Shown here: one piece after another, positions 15,543 through 24,348 of the stretch | Numbering within the stretch: the first letter of the stretch is position 1 | Layout: every line of letters begins with the position of its first letter | From: Ruegeria sp. THAF33 | GTDB taxonomy: Bacteria > Pseudomonadota > Alphaproteobacteria > Rhodobacterales > Rhodobacteraceae | Assembly: GCF_009363615.1 (NCBI RefSeq) | Contig: NZ_CP045385.1 | Span: 248,001 to 312,000 of the forward strand | Direction: 5' to 3' | DNA length: 64,000 bases | The notes under the pieces: generated by a model | The model's input: only the letters and a program-made list of their open reading frames with translations | The model's database searches: none | What the model was told of the DNA's origin: nothing | Made by a program: the position numbers and the translations under genes

Positions 15543-16751
15543 ATGGGTTTGCGCAGCTTCTTTGACAGAATCGAGCCGAACTTTACCAAGGGCGGCAAGT
15601 ACGAAAAGTACTTCCCCATCTATGAGATGGTGGAAAGCTTCATCTACACTCCAAAAACCGTGACCACAGTGGCGCCGCACGCGCGGTCCTATGTGGATAT
15701 GAAGCGGATCATGACCTATGTCGTGATCGCGACGATCCCCTGCATCCTGTGGGGGATGTGGAACACCGGCTATCAGGCGAACTCGGCGATTGCTTTGCTG
15801 GGGCCGGAATCGGCCACCGGCTGGCGGATTGCTTTGTTGCAGATGTTCGGGATTTCGCTGGACCCGTCCAGCATTTTAGCCAACGTCATGCATGGTCTGA
15901 TGTATTTCCTTCCGATCTACATCGTCACGCTTGTCGCGGGCGGTATCTTCGAGGTCATCTTTGCCACCGTGCGCGGGCACGAGGTGAACGAAGGCTTCCT
16001 TGTTACATCAATGCTTTACACGCTGATCATGCCTGCTTCGACGCCCCTGTGGCAGGTGGCATTGGGCATCATCTTCGGCGTCGTGATCGGTAAGGAAGTG
16101 TTCGGGGGCACCGGCAAGAACTTTCTCAACCCCGCGCTTGTGGGGCGGGCGTTTTTGTATTTCGCCTATCCGGCGCAGATGTCGGGGGATGCAGTCTGGA
16201 CACCCGTTGACGGGTTCTCGGGCGCAACTGCATTGGGCGTGTCTGCGGCCGAAGGTGTGCAGGCACTGGCCGCCGAAGGCATCACTTGGTCGAGCGCGTT
16301 TTTCGGCACCATTCAGGGCAGCTTTGGCGAAACATCGACACTGGCCTGCATGATCGGTCTGGCTTTCCTTCTGATGACCAGGATCGCCAACTACCGCCTG
16401 ATTGTGGGCTGTCTGGCGGGCACCATCGGCTTTACCCTGCTGTTGAACCTGATCGGATCGGATACCAACCCGATGTTCGCGATGCCGTGGTACTGGCATA
16501 TCGTATTGGGCGGTTACGCTTTCGGGCTGGCCTTTATGGTGACGGAACCGGTTTCGGCCAGCCACACCAATGTAGGGCGTTATATCTACGGCGCTTTGAT
16601 CGGAGTCATGGTCGTGATGATCCGCGTGATCAACCCGGCTTTCCCCGAAGGGATGATGCTGGCAATCCTGTTCGGCAACGTCTTTGCACCGCTGATCGAT
16701 TATTTCGTCGTGCAAGCCAACATCAAACGGAGGGCGCGTCGCCATGTCTGA
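15543..16751 (+). CDS. nqrB: Na+-NQR subunit B, membrane flavoprotein
   Basis: The 402-residue protein is strongly hydrophobic with about ten membrane segments. FMN is bound covalently by phosphoester to a Thr in the SGAT motif, here GFSGATALG with Thr229 (Thr236 in Vibrio cholerae). KNFLNPALVGRAFLYFAYP and the end [15 protein letters not shown] are NqrB-typical. It carries riboflavin/FMN for electron transfer and forms part of the Na+ channel and the quinone (and korormicin/HQNO) site. It overlaps nqrC by 8 bases. Flavinylation needs ApbE, encoded at 23.0 kb. Confidence 0.97.
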   Translation: MGLRSFFDRIEPNFTKGGKYEKYFPIYEMVESFIYTPKTVTTVAPHARSYVDMKRIMTYVVIATIPCILWGMWNTGYQANSAIALLGPESATGWRIALLQMFGISLDPSSILANVMHGLMYFLPIYIVTLVAGGIFEVIFATVRGHEVNEGFLVTSMLYTLIMPASTPLWQVALGIIFGVVIGKEVFGGTGKNFLNPALVGRAFLYFAYPAQMSGDAVWTPVDGFSGATALGVSAAEGVQALAAEGITWSSAFFGTIQGSFGETSTLACMIGLAFLLMTRIANYRLIVGCLAGTIGFTLLLNLIGSDTNPMFAMPWYWHIVLGGYAFGLAFMVTEPVSASHTNVGRYIYGALIGVMVVMIRVINPAFPEGMMLAILFGNVFAPLIDYFVVQANIKRRARRHV

Positions 16752-17571
16752 TACGCAATCCCCAGATCAAAACGAGGCACCCAAGGGCGCATTGGCCAAA
16801 TTCCTGGCGGCGTCGCCGGATTCTGTTGGCAAGACGATCTTCGTCGCCGTTGCCGTCTGTCTGGTCGCCTCGATGGTAGTGTCTGCGGCCGCAGTCAGCC
16901 TGCGCCCGGTGCAAGAGGCCAACCGCCTGAAGGACAAACAGGTAAACGTTCTGCAAGTTGCGGGCGTGTTTGAGCCGGGCATCGACGTAACAGAGGCTTT
17001 TGCCGCCTTCGAACCACATGTGCTGGAGCTGTCCACAGGCACCTTCGTCGATGATCAGTTTGATCCGACCACGTTTGACGACATCGCCGCCGCCAGCGAT
17101 CCAGAGCTGAGCGTCGCGCTGGACAATGACCCAGCCGGTATCGGACGCAAATCCAAGTACCGTGTTATCTATCTGCTGCGCGATGATGCGGGTGATCTGG
17201 ACAAGGTGATCCTGCCTCTGCACGGATACGGCCTGTGGTCGACGCTCTATGGATTTATCGCGCTTGAAAACAACGGCAACGATATCTACGGCCTGCAATT
17301 CTATCAGCATGGTGAAACTCCGGGTCTCGGGGCCGAGGTGGACAACCCGCGCTGGAAAGCCTTGTGGAACGGGAAAAAGCTGCGCGACGAAGCAGGTGAT
17401 CTGCAAATCACCGTTGCCAAATCGCAGCCCGCAGCCGGGCCAGATTTCTATGTGGATGCGTTGGCGGGGGCCACGCTGACCTCGGTCGGCGTCGATAACC
17501 TTGTGAAATTCTGGATGGGCGATGCCGGCTATGGTCCCTTCCTGGCCAAACTTCAAGCAGGAGAGATTTGA
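16744..17571 (+). CDS. nqrC: Na+-NQR subunit C, periplasmic-side flavoprotein
   Basis: The 275-residue protein has one N-terminal membrane helix ([20 protein letters not shown], ~32-51) and a large hydrophilic FMN-binding domain. The flavinylation motif is [11 protein letters not shown] with Thr244; here the residue before GAT is Ala rather than the commoner Ser. The [17 protein letters not shown] and [12 protein letters not shown] blocks are family signatures. FMN is attached by the ApbE flavin transferase. The N-terminal 20 residues ([16 protein letters not shown]) are a short hydrophilic extension. It shares its stop with the nqrD start. Confidence 0.97.
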   Translation: MSDTQSPDQNEAPKGALAKFLAASPDSVGKTIFVAVAVCLVASMVVSAAAVSLRPVQEANRLKDKQVNVLQVAGVFEPGIDVTEAFAAFEPHVLELSTGTFVDDQFDPTTFDDIAAASDPELSVALDNDPAGIGRKSKYRVIYLLRDDAGDLDKVILPLHGYGLWSTLYGFIALENNGNDIYGLQFYQHGETPGLGAEVDNPRWKALWNGKKLRDEAGDLQITVAKSQPAAGPDFYVDALAGATLTSVGVDNLVKFWMGDAGYGPFLAKLQAGEI

Positions 17572-18224
17572 TGTCCCAGACCAAGAAAGAGATGCTGGTC
17601 GACCCGCTTGTCGACAACAATCCGATCACATTGCAGGTGCTGGGCATCTGTTCGGCGCTTGCGGTGACATCGTCGCTGCAAGTGTCGATGGTGATGGCGC
17701 TGGCGGTGATCTTCGTGACCTCGTTTTCGTCCTTCTTCATTTCATGCCTGCGCAACCAGATCCCCGGTTCGATCCGGATCATCGTTCAGATGGTGATCAT
17801 CGCGTCGTTGGTGATCCTGGTGGACCAGATCCTGAAAGCCTATGCTTTCGAGATTTCGAAAACCCTGTCGGTTTTCGTCGGCCTGATCATCACCAACTGC
17901 ATCGTGATGGGCCGCGCCGAGGCGTTTGCGATGAAGAACCCTCCGGTTGCGTCCTTCATCGACGGAATGGGCAATGGCATGGGCTATGGTCTGATCCTGC
18001 TGCTGGTCGGCTTCATTCGTGAGCTGTTTGGCGCGGGGTCGCTGTTCGGCGTCACGATTCTGGAAACCGTCAACAACGGCGGCTGGTACGTGCCCAACGG
18101 CATGCTGCTGTTGCCGCCCTCGGCGTTCTTCATCATCGGTCTGATCATCTGGGCCTTCCGCACCTGGAAGCCGAACCAGGTGGAAGAGCGTGAATACAAA
18201 ATTCAGCAGGTAGAGGCCCACTGA
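17571..18224 (+). CDS. nqrD: Na+-NQR subunit D
   Basis: The 217-residue protein has six membrane helices. NqrD and NqrE are homologous, inversely inserted membrane subunits that hold a [2Fe-2S] cluster between them; cysteines are seen in [15 protein letters not shown] (~107) and near residue 26 (GICSALAV). Start ATG at 17571 overlaps the nqrC stop (TGATG) with GGAGAG upstream; a TTG one codon earlier is not needed. It closes with a cytoplasmic tail and overlaps nqrE by one base. Confidence 0.96.
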   Translation: MSQTKKEMLVDPLVDNNPITLQVLGICSALAVTSSLQVSMVMALAVIFVTSFSSFFISCLRNQIPGSIRIIVQMVIIASLVILVDQILKAYAFEISKTLSVFVGLIITNCIVMGRAEAFAMKNPPVASFIDGMGNGMGYGLILLLVGFIRELFGAGSLFGVTILETVNNGGWYVPNGMLLLPPSAFFIIGLIIWAFRTWKPNQVEEREYKIQQVEAH

Positions 18225-18832
18225 TGGAAGGTCTGATCTCACTGGCCGTAAAGGCCATCTTTGTCGAAAACCTTGCGCTCAGCTTTTTTCTTGGCATGTG
18301 CACTTTCATCGCCGTGTCCAAGAAAATTTCGACAGCGCTGGGGCTGGGGATTTCGGTCATGGTCGTGCAGGCCATCACCGTGCCTGCCAACAACCTGCTG
18401 CTGAACTACCTGCTGAAACCGGGCGCGCTGGCCTGGGCCGGGTTCCCGGATGTGGACCTGACCTTCCTTGGCCTGATTTCCTATATCGGCGTGATCGCGG
18501 CGATGGTGCAGATCCTCGAGATGGTTTTGGACAAGTATTTCCCACCGCTTTACAACGCGCTGGGGATCTTTCTGCCACTGATCACGGTGAACTGCGCCAT
18601 CCTTGGCGGGTCGCTGTTCATGGTGGAGCGTGACTATAACTTTACCGAGGCGGCGACTTATGGCTTGTCTTCCGGTTTTGGCTGGGCACTGGCAATCACC
18701 GCAATGGCCGGAGTACGGGAAAAGCTGAAATATTCGGACATTCCCGATGGTCTGCAAGGTCTGGGCATTACTTTCATTACCGCAGGTCTGATGGCTATGG
18801 CCTTCATGTCCTTCTCGGGCGTGAAACTGTAA
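18224..18832 (+). CDS. nqrE: Na+-NQR subunit E
   Basis: This 202-residue, six-helix membrane subunit is paired with NqrD. The cysteines for the shared intramembrane [2Fe-2S] centre are in [12 protein letters not shown] (~26) and VNCAILGG (~121). The length equals the family standard (198-202). It starts inside the nqrD stop and ends 10 bases before nqrF. Confidence 0.96.
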   Translation: MEGLISLAVKAIFVENLALSFFLGMCTFIAVSKKISTALGLGISVMVVQAITVPANNLLLNYLLKPGALAWAGFPDVDLTFLGLISYIGVIAAMVQILEMVLDKYFPPLYNALGIFLPLITVNCAILGGSLFMVERDYNFTEAATYGLSSGFGWALAITAMAGVREKLKYSDIPDGLQGLGITFITAGLMAMAFMSFSGVKL

Positions 18833-18842
18833 GGGGGCGTTG

Positions 18843-20066
18843 ATGGAAACCTTTACCTTAGGCGTAGCTCTTTTCACCGTAATCGTTCTGGCATTGGTGG
18901 CCATCATCATGGCCGCCCGATCCAAGCTGGTATCGACTGGAAACGTCAACATTACGATCAACGGCGAAAAGACCATTTCCGTTCCGGCAGGTGGCAAACT
19001 GCTACAGACACTGGCTGCCGAGAAGCTGTTCGTTCCTTCGGCCTGCGGTGGGGGCGGCACCTGTGCGCAGTGCCGGGTGCGGGTGCATTCGGGGGGCGGA
19101 TCGATCCTGCCAACCGAAGAAAGCCATATCACGAAACGTGAAGCGTCATGTGGTGATCGCCTGTCTTGCCAGGTGGCGGTCAAGCAGGACATGGATATCG
19201 AAGTTCCGGAAGAAGTCTTCGGCGTCAAGAAATGGGAATGTACCGTTCGGTCGAACGAAAACGTAGCGACCTTCATCAAGGCGTTGATCCTGGACCTGCC
19301 CGAGGGCGAGGATGTGAACTTCCGCGCTGGTGGCTACATCCAGATCGAAGCGCCAGCACACCAGTTGAAATACACGGATTTCGACATTGAAGAGGAATAT
19401 CGCGAGGATTGGGATCGCTTCAATCTGTGGCAATATGAATCGGTGGTGACCGAACCCATCGAGCGCGCCTATTCGATGGCCAACTATCCGGACGAAAAGG
19501 GCATGATCATGCTGAACGTCCGCGTGGCCTCGCCGCCGCCGGGGTCCGAAGGCATCCCGCCGGGTCAGATGTCGTCCTATATCTTCAACCTGAAGCCGGG
19601 CGACAAGGTCACCATTTCAGGCCCATTCGGCGAGTTCTTTGCCCGTGAAACTGACAAAGAGATGGTCTTCATTGGCGGCGGCGCCGGTATGGCGCCCATG
19701 CGCAGCCATATCTTTGATCAGCTCAAGCGTCTTCAGAACCGCAACCGCAAGATCAGCTTCTGGTACGGTGCGCGGTCGAAGAAAGAGATGTTCTTTGTCG
19801 AAGACTTCGACAGTCTGGCTGAAGAATTCGACAATTTCGAATGGCACGTGGCCCTGTCGGATGCACAGCCCGAGGACAATTGGAAAGGCTATACCGGCTT
19901 CATCCACAACGTTCTGTACGAAGAATACCTCAAGAACCACCCCTCGCCCGAGGATTGCGAGTTCTACATGTGTGGCCCGCCGATCATGAACCAGTCGGTC
20001 ATCAACATGCTGCTGGATCTGGGCGTGGACCGCGAAGACATCATGCTCGACGATTTCGGCGGGTAA
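18843..20066 (+). CDS. nqrF: Na+-NQR subunit F, NADH-oxidising flavoprotein
   Basis: The 407-residue protein has an N-terminal membrane anchor (4-25), then a 2Fe-2S ferredoxin domain with Cys68, Cys74, Cys77 and Cys109 ([11 protein letters not shown] and SCQ). An FAD domain (RAYSMANYP) and an NADH domain ([31 protein letters not shown]) follow. It takes hydride from NADH and passes electrons to the Fe-S centre, then to NqrD/E, C and B. The ATG at 18843 follows AGGGGGCG; a TTG just before it is ignored. It is the last gene of the operon, followed by a strong hairpin terminator. Confidence 0.97.
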   Translation: METFTLGVALFTVIVLALVAIIMAARSKLVSTGNVNITINGEKTISVPAGGKLLQTLAAEKLFVPSACGGGGTCAQCRVRVHSGGGSILPTEESHITKREASCGDRLSCQVAVKQDMDIEVPEEVFGVKKWECTVRSNENVATFIKALILDLPEGEDVNFRAGGYIQIEAPAHQLKYTDFDIEEEYREDWDRFNLWQYESVVTEPIERAYSMANYPDEKGMIMLNVRVASPPPGSEGIPPGQMSSYIFNLKPGDKVTISGPFGEFFARETDKEMVFIGGGAGMAPMRSHIFDQLKRLQNRNRKISFWYGARSKKEMFFVEDFDSLAEEFDNFEWHVALSDAQPEDNWKGYTGFIHNVLYEEYLKNHPSPEDCEFYMCGPPIMNQSVINMLLDLGVDREDIMLDDFGG

Positions 20067-20074
20067 GGAACAAA

Positions 20075-20105
20075 AAAGAACCGGCTTTGAAGACGCCGGT
20101 TCTTT
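20075..20105 (+). terminator. Rho-independent terminator after nqrF
   Basis: AAAGAACCGGC and GCCGGTTCTTT form an 11-bp perfect stem with a 9-base loop. It ends in TTTC and has A-runs on its left side, so it can also stop the convergent epimerase gene from the other strand. Confidence 0.85.
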
Positions 20106-20125
20106 CATTTGGCGATAGGCCTACG

Positions 20126-21139
20126 TTATTTTCCGTAATAATCTCGGTACCACGCAACGAACTGGGTGATGCCGTCTTTCAGGTCTGTCCGGGGAAGATA
20201 GTTTGTCAGTCTTTGTAGCAGCCGATTGTCCGCCCAGGTGGCATGAACATCACCCATCTGCATCGGCATGAAGTTCTTGATCGCCTTCTGCCCCACGGCC
20301 TGTTCGATGGCTTCGATGAAATCCATCAGGCGCACTTTTTCTCCGTTGCCGATATTCACGATGCGGTAGGGCGCGACGGGGGACAGGCTGTCTCCGTCCT
20401 CGATATCCTCACGGCTGGCAGGCCGCACCGGAGGCACGTCGATCAGCAATCTGATGCCGCGTACAAGGTCTTGGACATGGGTGAAATCCCGGTACATGTC
20501 GCCGTGATTGTAAATGTCGATCGGGCGGCCATCCAGGATGGCGGCGACAAATTTGAAATACGCCAGATCCGGCCGTCCCCAGGTGCCGTAGACGGTAAAG
20601 AAGCGGAACATGGTCGTCGGCAAATCCCACAGATGCGCATAGGAATGCCCCATCGCCTCATTCGCCTTTTTGGTCGCGGAATAGATGGTCAGCTGGGTGT
20701 CGGCTTTTTCGGTCTCGATGAAGGGCATGTCCTCGTTGGCACCGTAAATGGAAGAGGTCGATGCCATCAAAAGATGATCCACCTTATGTTGTCGTGCAAT
20801 TTCCATCACGTTGAATGTTCCGACGACATTCGATTCAACATAGCTGCGAGGGTGTTCCAAACTGTGTCTCACACCGGCTTGAGCCGCCAGATGAACGATG
20901 ACTTCCGGCTGAAATTCTTCGGCGACCTGCAACAGCCGATCATAATTTTCCAACCGATCCTCGGTTGCCGTGAATCCGGGTGTCTGAAGCAGAATTTGAT
21001 GGCGACGCTGTTTCAGGACCACATCGTAGTAATCCGTCATCCCGTCGTAACCATGCACGCGGAACCCTTCCTCTAACAGCAGCTTTGCCAGATGGAACCC
21101 GATGAACCCCGCAGAGCCCGTAATCAATACCCGTTTCAT
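20126..21139 (-). CDS. NAD-dependent nucleotide-sugar epimerase (UDP-glucuronate 4-epimerase-like)
   Basis: The 337-residue extended SDR has the NAD motif GSAGFIGFH (8-16) and the catalytic set STSSIYG with Tyr153-x3-Lys157 (IYSATKK). RFFTVYGTWGRPDLAYFKF and the DFTHVQDLVRG block are typical of UDP-glucuronate/galacturonate 4-epimerases for surface polysaccharide. The ATG at 21139 has GAGGGTT upstream; a longer frame from 21205 has no ribosome site. It is convergent with nqrF and divergent from the metallophosphatase. No other polysaccharide gene is near, so its sugar is uncertain. Confidence 0.88.
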   Translation of the reverse strand: MKRVLITGSAGFIGFHLAKLLLEEGFRVHGYDGMTDYYDVVLKQRRHQILLQTPGFTATEDRLENYDRLLQVAEEFQPEVIVHLAAQAGVRHSLEHPRSYVESNVVGTFNVMEIARQHKVDHLLMASTSSIYGANEDMPFIETEKADTQLTIYSATKKANEAMGHSYAHLWDLPTTMFRFFTVYGTWGRPDLAYFKFVAAILDGRPIDIYNHGDMYRDFTHVQDLVRGIRLLIDVPPVRPASREDIEDGDSLSPVAPYRIVNIGNGEKVRLMDFIEAIEQAVGQKAIKNFMPMQMGDVHATWADNRLLQRLTNYLPRTDLKDGITQFVAWYRDYYGK

Positions 21140-21323
21140 AGAACCCTCAAAACGCCCTGCATGATCATCGCCGAACAAAAGGTTCTGCCCCTGATGCCGG
21201 GTCAAACATTTTGAACTGCGCCGAAGGTCATATCGAACATCCAGACGTCATTGGTCAACTCTTTGCTGATTCAATCAGATGCTCATTGCCGCCAATGGGC
21301 GAGAAGGATAGGGATCAACGTGT

Positions 21324-22088
21324 ATGATTACGAACTGGATCAGACGGTGGTTCGACCGCAGGGCGGGGCGGACAACGAACGCGGTGTCTTGCGACATCGC
21401 TCCGGCCGAGAAAGTTACGGCCGTGGGCGATATCCACGGTCGTCTGGACTTGTTGCAGGCGTTGTTGCCCAGACTGGACGATCAGAGCTTGCTGGTCTTT
21501 GTCGGAGATTACATCGATCGAGGGCCATACAGCGCGCAGGTGCTGCGCCACCTGTTTCACCTGAGCGAGACGTCAGGAGGACGCGTTCAATGTCTTCTTG
21601 GAAACCACGAAGAGTTTCTGTTGCAATTCCTGGAGGCGCCGGAACGCAACGCCCGGCTTTGGTTTCAAAATGGGGGTGTACATACACTGGCGTCTTTCGG
21701 GTTGAAGCCGCCCGGGGATATCGACAACAACCAGCAGGTTCGAAAACTGGCGGATGATCTTCGCCTGAAGATGGGGGAAAGCCTGATCAACTGGCTTGCC
21801 GACCGGCCTTTGACCTGGACTACCGGCAACGTCACTTTCGTTCATGCGGCGCTGGACCCCCGACATCCGACTGAGGCCCAGGATCGCCAGATTTGTCTTT
21901 GGGGACATCCCATGTTTCCCAGGCTGGCCCGCAGCGATGGCCAATGGGTGGTGCATGGCCACACCATTGTGGACCTGCCCCGGATCAGGAACCGGGTGGT
22001 ATCGATTGACACGGGCGCTTTCGCTTCGGGTCGATTGACAGCCGCAGAGATCAACGCCGGTTGTGTTCGGTTCACCTCGACCGGATGA
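21324..22088 (+). CDS. Metallophosphoesterase, PPP-type protein phosphatase-like
   Basis: The 254-residue protein has all five blocks of the PPP/metallophosphatase fold: GDIHGR (Asp36, His38), GDYIDRGP (Asp62), GNHEEF (Asn94, His95), FVHAALDP and VVHGHTI. These bind two metal ions. Related bacterial proteins act as Ser/Thr phosphatases or on dinucleoside tetraphosphates; the short length and DYIDRG fit the PrpA/ApaH-like protein-phosphatase side. No signal peptide is present, so it is cytoplasmic. It stands alone, divergent from the epimerase with 184 bases between. Confidence 0.85.
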   Translation: MITNWIRRWFDRRAGRTTNAVSCDIAPAEKVTAVGDIHGRLDLLQALLPRLDDQSLLVFVGDYIDRGPYSAQVLRHLFHLSETSGGRVQCLLGNHEEFLLQFLEAPERNARLWFQNGGVHTLASFGLKPPGDIDNNQQVRKLADDLRLKMGESLINWLADRPLTWTTGNVTFVHAALDPRHPTEAQDRQICLWGHPMFPRLARSDGQWVVHGHTIVDLPRIRNRVVSIDTGAFASGRLTAAEINAGCVRFTSTG

Positions 22089-22099
22089 ACAGTGGGCCT

Positions 22100-22624
22100 T
22101 TAACCGACGATCATTTGCTTCATGCGAAGCGCTTCATATTCCAACTCTTTGAGACGGAAGTGGACAACGTCTCCGATCGTGATGACGCCGCACAAGTTGC
22201 CGTCGCGCAGCACCGGCATATGGCGAAAACGACCCTCGGTCATTGTTTTCAGAACTTCATTCAGCAGATCATCCGGTGTGCAGGTCTTAACATCCCTGGT
22301 CATGAGGTCTTCGACCGATTGCGGAAGGGTCTGGCCGGGTGTATCTGCCATGCGCCGAACGATGTCGCGTTCTGACAAAATCCCCTGCAATGCCCCGTTC
22401 TGATCCGTCACGAGAACAGCACCGATCCGCTTTTCTTTCAGCGTGTTGACCACAGAATGGATGGTGTCATTTGGCCGCACCGAAAACACCGCGTCCCCTT
22501 TCCCTTCAAGCAGCTTGGCCACGGTTGTCTGCGAATGCGACAGGTTCGATTCCGCAGACTGGCTGTACGTCGTCTTGTCAGCCTTGTCGCCACGCGAAGG
22601 CGACTGGTAAGAGGTTGGAGCCAT
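22100..22624 (-). CDS. CBS-domain pair protein
   Basis: The 174-residue protein consists of a ~30-residue polar lead and two CBS domains (~35-95 and ~103-165). Each has the usual end motif (GILSERDIVRRMA and GVITIGDVVHFRLKE). CBS pairs bind adenosyl nucleotides or other ligands and regulate partners; stand-alone ones are of unknown target. The ATG at 22624 is preceded by AAGGAG at the right distance; a 114-codon upstream extension on this strand is rejected as non-coding. It is convergent with the metallophosphatase. Confidence 0.85.
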   Translation of the reverse strand: MAPTSYQSPSRGDKADKTTYSQSAESNLSHSQTTVAKLLEGKGDAVFSVRPNDTIHSVVNTLKEKRIGAVLVTDQNGALQGILSERDIVRRMADTPGQTLPQSVEDLMTRDVKTCTPDDLLNEVLKTMTEGRFRHMPVLRDGNLCGVITIGDVVHFRLKELEYEALRMKQMIVG

Positions 22625-22747
22625 GGGCAATCTCCTTGTGGTACTTGCAAAGTCTTTCCCTTTCACCTTAGCGCAGCTAAACGACCTGTATAGGGTGCAA
22701 TTGCGCCGATCGGCAAAAACGCGGGCCCGGAAAGGACGTTCAAGCCA

Positions 22748-22933
22748 TTGAGTGAACTCTATCTTACGCCACCCATAGCGGCATTGATCTTCTTTGCCGT
22801 TGTTGTTTGTGGCCACAATTTCCGCATGGCGTGGAAGCAACAGCCGCCGGGTTGGCAAAAACGTGCGTGGTTGTTCGGCGTGCCGGCGGGGGTCGGCCTT
22901 TTGATGCTGGGTTTCCTGCCGCTGAAGATGTGA
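22748..22933 (+). CDS. Small membrane protein of unknown function
   Basis: The 61-residue product, starting at TTG 22748, has two likely membrane helices (~10-24 and ~43-56) joined by a polar loop with FRMAWKQQPPGWQKRAW. The paired-aromatic and proline pattern looks like a conserved small inner-membrane protein rather than chance. AAAGGAC lies 10 bases upstream. It precedes apbE in the same direction by 66 bases, so a role near the NQR flavinylation genes is possible but unproven. Confidence 0.5.
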   Translation: MSELYLTPPIAALIFFAVVVCGHNFRMAWKQQPPGWQKRAWLFGVPAGVGLLMLGFLPLKM

Positions 22934-22999
22934 TCGCAGTTTGACTCTGGCGGGGGCCACTGGCATATGCCGGGCACAGAATTTCCCGGAGATCGCCCG

Positions 23000-24025
23000 A
23001 TGCGTCTTATGCCTTTACTGGCCGTTGCCACCCTTCTTTCCGGCTGTTTGTTCGACAAAGAACCCGAGGTGGTTCGTCTGTCGGGCGAAACGATGGGCAC
23101 GACCTTCAACGTAACCGCGATCGGCGAAGATCTTGATGAGGCCGCATTGGCCGCGGCCGTCGAAGAGACGCTGGCCGAGGTGAACGGCAAAATGTCCAAC
23201 TGGGATCCAGAATCCGAGGTGTCCGTCTTTTCGGCGTCAACCAGCACAGCCCCCGTTCCGGTCTCGGACGAACTCGCATTGGTCCTTTCGGCCGCCAATG
23301 ACGTGCACGAAAAAACCGGTGGGACTTTTGATGTAACTCTGGGCCCGCTGATCGAACTTTGGGGCTTTGGCCCACGCAAGCCCGAGGATCCGGTGCCCTC
23401 GGATGCTGAAATCGAGGCCGCGTTGAGCGGCGTCGGGCAAGCCCGTTTGCTGACGCTCGACACCGCAGCCGGCACGCTGTCGAAGGCTGATCCGCAGGTG
23501 GGCATCAACCTGTCGGCGATTGCGAAGGGCTATGGCATCGATGCGGTTGCCGGCGCTTTGCAGGATGCCGGTATCGACGATTACCTTGTCGAGATCGGCG
23601 GTGATCTTGTTGCCAAAGGCAAGAATGAGCAGGGCGAAGCCTGGCGCATTGGCATCGAAAAGCCTGAAACGGGCGCTCAGGGCATTCAATTGATCGTTTC
23701 CCTGGATGATCGCGGCATGGCCAGCTCGGGCGATTACAAGAATTTCTTCGAACAGGACGGCGTGCGCTATTCGCATATCATCAATCCGACCACGGGACGC
23801 CCGATCACACATCGCACGACCTCTGTCACGGTTCTGGCGGAAAACGCAATGTTGGCGGATGCCTGGGCAACGGCCATGCTGGCTTTGGGTCACGAGAAGG
23901 GAATGGACATTGCGGAAAAGCATAAACTTGCCGTGTACTTCATCTCGCGGGATGTGACAGGCGGCGAAGATGCCTATATTACTTCGCACAGTACCGCGTT
24001 CAAAAACGCTTTGGGAACCAACTGA
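23000..24025 (+). CDS. apbE: FAD:protein FMN transferase (lipoprotein)
   Basis: The 340-residue protein has a lipoprotein signal ending in LLSGC with Cys16, then the ApbE fold. GETMGTTFNV, NLSAIAKGYGIDAVA, the flavin-binding GGDLVAKG, and HIINPTTGRPITH are seen, with the metal site DAWATAMLALG. It transfers FMN from FAD onto Thr of the SGAT-type motif in NqrB and NqrC on the periplasmic side. Start at 23000 has CGGAGA 8 bases upstream; an in-frame ATG at 22967 would spoil the lipoprotein signal. nqrM follows after 15 bases, making a maturation pair close to the nqr operon. Confidence 0.95.
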   Translation: MRLMPLLAVATLLSGCLFDKEPEVVRLSGETMGTTFNVTAIGEDLDEAALAAAVEETLAEVNGKMSNWDPESEVSVFSASTSTAPVPVSDELALVLSAANDVHEKTGGTFDVTLGPLIELWGFGPRKPEDPVPSDAEIEAALSGVGQARLLTLDTAAGTLSKADPQVGINLSAIAKGYGIDAVAGALQDAGIDDYLVEIGGDLVAKGKNEQGEAWRIGIEKPETGAQGIQLIVSLDDRGMASSGDYKNFFEQDGVRYSHIINPTTGRPITHRTTSVTVLAENAMLADAWATAMLALGHEKGMDIAEKHKLAVYFISRDVTGGEDAYITSHSTAFKNALGTN

Positions 24026-24040
24026 CAGGCAGGAACCGAG

Positions 24041-24277
24041 ATGAGCACTTTTATTCTGGCCTTTATTCTTTTGGCGCTTGTCATGGTCGGTATGTCATTG
24101 GGTGTCATGCTGATGGGCAAGACCATCAAAGGCAGCTGCGGTGGCCTGAATGCGATCTCGGGCGCCGATAAATGCGTTGTGTGCCAAAAGGATGTCGACC
24201 CGGACAGCCCGCTGCGCGACCAATTGCAATGCAAACGTGCCAGGAAGATGCTGGAACAGATGGAACATCAGGCCTGA
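24041..24277 (+). CDS. nqrM: Na+-NQR maturation protein NqrM
   Basis: The 78-residue protein has one N-terminal membrane helix (~4-26) followed by a Cys-rich part. KTIKGSCGGL and CVVC at ~45-48 contain the cysteines believed to deliver iron for the NqrD/NqrE cluster. Size and arrangement match NqrM (formerly DUF539). It lies directly after apbE in the same direction. With nqrA-F and apbE, all genes known to be needed for a working Na+-NQR lie within 10 kb. Confidence 0.92.
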   Translation: MSTFILAFILLALVMVGMSLGVMLMGKTIKGSCGGLNAISGADKCVVCQKDVDPDSPLRDQLQCKRARKMLEQMEHQA

Positions 24278-24348
24278 AGCAAGTTTTGCTTCGCTCTGCG
24301 AACGGAAGTGGCTAACTAGGTCCTCATGACTTTCGGGGAGGCACCGCG

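Noticed and set aside
18239..19279. 346-codon minus-strand frame opposite nqrE/nqrF
   Set aside because: It is a shadow of the membrane and ferredoxin coding regions, with no start signal and no family.
22625..22966. 114-codon N-terminal extension of the CBS protein
   Set aside because: It would run across the promoter region and a plausible small gene on the other strand; a good AAGGAG site sits before 22624.
24276..24292. Hairpin GAAGCAA-GTT-TTGCTTC at the nqrM stop
   Set aside because: The stem is perfect but short and AT-rich with no T-run after it; it is not strong enough to call a terminator.
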